A stretch of DNA of 64,000 bases from Natrinema zhouii (GTDB lineage Archaea > Halobacteriota > Halobacteria > Halobacteriales > Natrialbaceae), in the NCBI RefSeq assembly GCF_013456555.2, contig NZ_CP059154.1, positions 806,001 through 870,000 of the forward strand, given 5' to 3'. Of the stretch, positions 60,769 through 64,000 are shown piece after piece. Below the pieces are notes generated by a model, which saw nothing but the letters and a program-made list of their open reading frames with translations, did not search any database and was not told the DNA's origin. Positions within the stretch are counted from its first letter, which is position 1, and every line of letters begins with the position of its first letter. The position numbers were made by a program, and so were the translations under genes.

Positions 60769-61545
60769 CTACACCGCTCGAAGCAGATAATCGCCAGTCG
60801 AGGGAAGTTTCGCCTTATCGATATTCTGCCAGCCATTTCGGTCAGAACGGTGGTCTACCATCGTTAATTCGTAATCGTGTTTTTCGAGCTCATCGATCAG
60901 TTCGTTCTGCGTACTCCCCATTTCCTGAAGATACTCAGGATGAACTTCGATGAACAGTTCCGGCTTCTCTGTGGCGATTAGATTTAGCGCACCCTGAATA
61001 ACGGCCATTTCGGCCCCCTCAACATCAATTTTTACCACCGTTGGTGAATCGTGAGTATCGGCATACGTGTCTAAGACAATCTGGTTCCCCCCGCTGCTAT
61101 CGCTTACAAATGCGTTTGTAATATACCTGTGTTCGGCTAGGTTTCGTTCGAGTATTTCAGCAGACTTGGCGTTCGCCTCAAAGCTATGGATTTGGTGTTT
61201 TGGGAGGCCGCATTTCTCAGCAAAAATGGAGATACACCCCCACCTTGCACCCACGTTGTACAAGATGCTATCTCTATCAAGACGGTTGTATAACGATTGT
61301 AACAGTATGGGTTCATAAACACCACCAGAGGCGATCGAAGCTAATCTCGGCCATTCTGGGTCGACTTCAAACTTAATCTCACCAGCAGGCGTCTGCATTG
61401 GGAGCACAGGTTTTCCAATAGCAGTGTAGCGTACATTATAGTATTCTTCTAGTACTTTCCTCGTAAGGTAACTTAATGATTTGTTAGTTAACTTCACTGG
61501 CCCGTCTTCTCTTAGAATCTGTTTAGACCTCGATAATTTCGACAT
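60769..61545 (-). CDS. FkbM family SAM-dependent methyltransferase
   Basis: A 258-residue methyltransferase. After an N-terminal extension of about 90 residues, SAM motif I is replaced by the weaker YNVGARWGCISIFAEK. IHSFEANAKSAEILERNLAE gives the acidic SAM ribose contact. The FkbM hallmark PTVVKIDVEGAEMAVIQGAL and the following ELFIEVHPEYLQEMG are clear. FkbM enzymes O-methylate sugars in antibiotics and glycans. A TATA-like ACTTATTCC lies about 30 bases before ATG 61545 on the minus strand. It belongs to the AT-rich glycan island. Confidence 0.85.
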   Translation of the reverse strand: MSKLSRSKQILREDGPVKLTNKSLSYLTRKVLEEYYNVRYTAIGKPVLPMQTPAGEIKFEVDPEWPRLASIASGGVYEPILLQSLYNRLDRDSILYNVGARWGCISIFAEKCGLPKHQIHSFEANAKSAEILERNLAEHRYITNAFVSDSSGGNQIVLDTYADTHDSPTVVKIDVEGAEMAVIQGALNLIATEKPELFIEVHPEYLQEMGSTQNELIDELEKHDYELTMVDHRSDRNGWQNIDKAKLPSTGDYLLRAV

Positions 61546-61884
61546 TGGTTTCTACTGTCGGCACAGGAATAAGTGGTTTTTGATTAGGAAAGAGGGGGCC
61601 TAGTCGCTACTCGCTCCGGTCGATCACGGTCGCGCCGTACACGACCAACTGCGAGCGGCCAGATTCACTGTTCGCATCGTTCACCCGATCTCGGACCAGC
61701 AAGCATGATCGCGTGGTTTCCGGGTGAAGTTCGCCGCGAGCGCAGACTCCGACTTCAGCGACTCGTAATCCGATCCAAGTTTCTTTTTGGTGCAGGTGCG
61801 AGAGTCAGTCCTCTCAGTCTATCAGACACATTGGACAAATTCCAGATATCCCTTTCCTACTTGCCTATATTGAGAGTAACCAAG
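61546..61884. other. intergenic stretch before the cdc6 pseudogene
   Basis: About 340 bases without a recognised gene. I looked for paired origin-recognition boxes of the kind found next to functional haloarchaeal orc/cdc6 genes and saw none. Confidence 0.35.
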
Positions 61885-62785
61885 ATGCGGTACGTCACCA
61901 ATCGCGAGGCACTCCAGACGGTGAGCCCACCCGCGGAGGTATACATCCGCGAAAACGAGTTGACGGCGCTTCGACAGACGCTCCAGCCGATCCAAGACGG
62001 TCACCCCGCGACCGGCGCGGTGATCTATGGCCCATCGGGCGCGGGCAAGACGCATTCGGCCCAACTCATTATCTCCTGACTTATCGACGCTGTTCACGAG
62101 ACCGCTGAGAGAGATACCGGGTGCTTCAAGCCGACAGTCGCCAGCGTCAACGGACCGGTGAACGTCACGACCACGCATATCGACTGTTGGGACCATAGCT
62201 CCGCAACAGCGATTTTGACGAAACTCCTCGCCGGGCTTGGCGAGACGCGACTGGCGAACACACCGAGTTACGAGCTGGTCGACACACTACGGAATCGTCT
62301 CGAGCACCCCTATATCGTGATCTTAGACGGGGCCGGCCAGATCGCCGACGACAACGTGCTCAAGACGTTGCACAAAATCCCCGAGGTGACGCTGATGTGT
62401 ATCGTCAACGAGTATCGGCCCTTTTTGCGCTCGCACGAGATGGGCATCGAATCCTGGCTTGAGGAGTATACGGATATCGAGTTCGAGGCCTATACGGAGG
62501 CCCAGTTACAGACGATTTTCGAGGGGCGCATTGAGCATGGTGTCGCAGACGGCGTCGTGCCTGACGAGATCATGGCATTCCTTTCGGAGGGCGATCGACA
62601 ACCTTCGGCGCAGCGTCTACGAGGTGCGCGACCGTGGCATGGACACTGTCACGCTGGCCGTCGTGCACGAGGTCGTCCCCGAGACCGAGAAGGAATTGAT
62701 CTACACGACGTTCTCGAAGTTGACCCGTGACCAGCGGGTGCTGTACGAGATCCTGGTTGAAGACGGGGGCGAGAGTCAGGTATAG
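61885..62785 (+). pseudogene. broken Orc1/Cdc6 replication initiator gene
   Basis: ATG 61885 opens MRYVTNREALQTVSPPAEVY, then VYIRENELTALRQTLQPIQD and the Walker A GAVIYGPSGAGKTHSAQLII. An in-frame TGA at 62077-62079 breaks it. The same frame goes on with Walker B-like PYIVILDGAGQIADDNVLKT and sensor 1 EVTLMCIVNEYRPFLRS. Near 62595 a frameshift leads to NLRRSVYEVRDRGMDTVTLA and TRDQRVLYEILVEDGGESQV, ending at TAG 62783. The C-terminal winged-helix domain is missing. It resembles the short haloarchaeal Cdc6-like copies on replicons or islands. Confidence 0.75.
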
Positions 62786-63024
62786 TCGCCCGATGCGTTT
62801 TGTCTGGGTCTGCGTTGGTCGTAATCGACAGTCGTGGCTCAGCAGGTCCAGACGGAAGATCAGTTGTGTGCGTCAGTTCGTTCTGATCGATTTGGGTACT
62901 ACTGAGATAATCAGCACGGGTGTTCGACATACAGAAATGATTTATCCCACATAGATATTATTTTTAATCTCGTAGACATATTCCTCTCTGGCAGCGTAGC
63001 TGCCCCTAATGCCCGTCTGCGTGA

Positions 63025-63804
63025 TTATGTCGTGAACATATTATATGCCAGATGTACAGATGCCCCAACTCGTTTTGTGAGAGCAATCGGGGCCTCGGTT
63101 ACGGACCAATCCATAGTCAATAGCGCTCTAAATCCGATAGAGGTATTGTGATAAAAGCTTCTCGAGGGTGAAAAATTTCGGCCTCCTCTGCTGGTGCGCT
63201 CGATCGTTTGGGTGAGCGGTTCATTGATGTTCATTAGCTCCCAATTTTTTGCCAGTCGGATCATAAGGTCATAATCGCCGAATGGCCGCCTTCGATAGCC
63301 ACCAGTTGATGCAACAGCCTCAGATCGCAAGAGAACAGTAGTATGATGAAGTGGATTGGTTCGAATTGCCATCCATTTGAGTTCGTCACCTGTGGGTGCC
63401 TCAAGCTCTCGGACTACCTCTCCTGATCGATCTCGAAATCGTAGCCCAGTTCCAACAGCTGCGGCAGCGGGATTCTCATCCAGAACCTGGACTTGTTTCT
63501 CGAGTTTTCCAGAGAGCATCTCTGAATCAGCATCGAAGATAGAGAGATATTCCCCGTTGGCAGCGTTGCAAAGAGTATTATATTGAGACATTAGCCCATT
63601 TGTATCGGTCAACAGTCGGAGATCCGGGGCTATCTGGGATTTCACGATGTCGGTTGTATCGTCCGATGAACCAGCATCACACACTATTATTTCATAATCA
63701 GAAAATGACTGGGATTTGACTGAATCGATCGCACGTTGAATATTCTCTTCTTCATTGAGGGTTGGAATGAGAACACTGACACGAGGGGAAGCACTATCAT
63801 CCAT
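63025..63804 (-). CDS. glycosyltransferase family 2
   Basis: A 259-residue GT-A sugar transferase. The nucleotide-sugar fold starts PRVSVLIPTLNEEENIQRAI; EIIVCDAGSSDDTTDIVKSQ holds the first Asp, and YLSIFDADSEMLSGKLEKQV holds the DxD metal site. NPLHHTTVLLRSEAVASTGG and RRRPFGDYDLMIRLAKN (the ED/D-y-DLxxR acceptor motif) complete the core. It has no TM anchor beyond a hydrophobic C-terminal patch. A TATA element lies 29 bases upstream. It stands apart from the FkbM-ligase unit but in the same AT-rich island. Confidence 0.87.
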   Translation of the reverse strand: MDDSASPRVSVLIPTLNEEENIQRAIDSVKSQSFSDYEIIVCDAGSSDDTTDIVKSQIAPDLRLLTDTNGLMSQYNTLCNAANGEYLSIFDADSEMLSGKLEKQVQVLDENPAAAAVGTGLRFRDRSGEVVRELEAPTGDELKWMAIRTNPLHHTTVLLRSEAVASTGGYRRRPFGDYDLMIRLAKNWELMNINEPLTQTIERTSRGGRNFSPSRSFYHNTSIGFRALLTMDWSVTEAPIALTKRVGASVHLAYNMFTT

Positions 63805-63825
63805 ATAAGAGATGTCACAGATTAC

Positions 63826-63837
63826 TACTACTTAAAC
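63826..63837 (-). promoter_or_regulatory. TATA element of the GT2 gene
   Basis: On the minus strand GTTTAAGTAGTA is centred about 28 bases before ATG 63804, fitting a leaderless start. Confidence 0.5.
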
Positions 63838-63917
63838 AGATACTTTGAGAAATTTCTCGAGCGCTAATGAGCCTACCGAAACTCAGTAATTGATAGAGCT
63901 GAAATCTAATCCAAGAG

Positions 63918-64000
63918 ATGAACGAGATGGGGCCGCTCGCAGTGTTCGTCGGTTCGGCGTCGGCACCGAATGTCCGTCGTGTTCTGAAAGATATCGCATC
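63918..64000 (+). CDS. partial reading frame at window end, glycosyltransferase-like fragment
   Basis: ATG 63918 opens MNEMGPLAVFVGSASAPNVR and then RVLKDIAS to the window edge. The sequence xVFVGSAxxPNV resembles the linker strand at the start of the donor domain in some GT4 enzymes. If so, this is either a 5'-truncated relic or not the true start; an in-frame TGA at 63900-63902 excludes a longer frame. The assignment is tentative. Confidence 0.3.
   Translation, partial: MNEMGPLAVFVGSASAPNVRRVLKDIA

Noticed and set aside
61546..61884. Replication origin next to the cdc6-like gene
   Set aside because: No paired origin-recognition boxes seen by eye, and the gene itself is broken.

Overview
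The window is haloarchaeal (class Halobacteria; gene content fits a Natrialbales-type genome such as Natrinema or Haloterrigena, though genus cannot be fixed from sequence alone). The reasons are: GC-rich genes with strongly acidic products; TATA elements about 27-30 nt before start codons with almost no leader; Tat signals with Arg-Arg; a MoxR/DUF58/DUF4350 locus; a TFB fragment; a PGF-CTERM-like C-terminus; and IS6-type transposase relics. No tRNA, rRNA or CRISPR array was seen.

Layout. 1-1650: end of glmS, then uppP, both serving sugar-nucleotide and polyprenol metabolism. 1.7-4.4 kb: small proteins and gene relics. 4.4-7.7 kb: a large secreted/membrane-anchored Ig-like protein and a DUF1616 protein. 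7.8-25.6 kb: a glycan (S-layer/N-glycan or exopolysaccharide) locus. It holds three GT4 enzymes, a GT-C-like membrane protein, a flippase, two sulfatase-like hydrolases, WecB and WecC (UDP-GlcNAc to UDP-ManNAc to UDP-ManNAcA), several SDR epimerases including a UDP-sulfoquinovose synthase (SQD1) relative, a DUF2304-GT2 fusion and a methyltransferase. 25.7-31.4 kb: DUF58, two small accessory proteins, MoxR, DUF4350 and a small membrane protein. 32.2-34.1 kb: a Tat-exported GH11 xylanase with a ricin-type CBM13 domain, beside a decayed fragment resembling a GH3 C-terminal domain. 34.5-39.5 kb: insertion-sequence debris around an intact TetR-ABC exporter unit. 39.4-47.5 kb: a thioredoxin-reductase-like/methyltransferase operon with a divergent HTH regulator, a broken HepT toxin gene, and three exported proteins (PQQ-type propeller, polysaccharide deacetylase lipoprotein, gamma-glutamyltransferase). 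48.2-55.3 kb: an AglB-like oligosaccharyltransferase paralogue, an orphan PIN toxin beside a chimeric broken antitoxin gene, and a second copy of the SDR trio. 55.6-64 kb: an AT-richer glycan island (ABC exporter, GT4, O-antigen ligase, FkbM methyltransferase, GT2) with a Cdc6/Orc1 pseudogene.

The genes fit one theme. Nucleotide sugars are made (GlmS, WecB/C, SDRs, SQD1-like), assembled by glycosyltransferases on a polyprenol carrier (recycled by UppP), flipped (flippase, ABC exporter), polymerised or transferred (O-antigen ligase, AglB-like) and decorated (methyltransferases, possibly sulfatase-like enzymes). The most distinctive signal is a duplicated module: SQD1-like enzyme, GalE-like SDR and a third SDR, each copy divergent from a tiny acidic Cys-containing protein. 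One copy carries an internal in-frame deletion in the third SDR. The rest of the accessory DNA is full of decayed genes, which marks it as a recombination-prone region.
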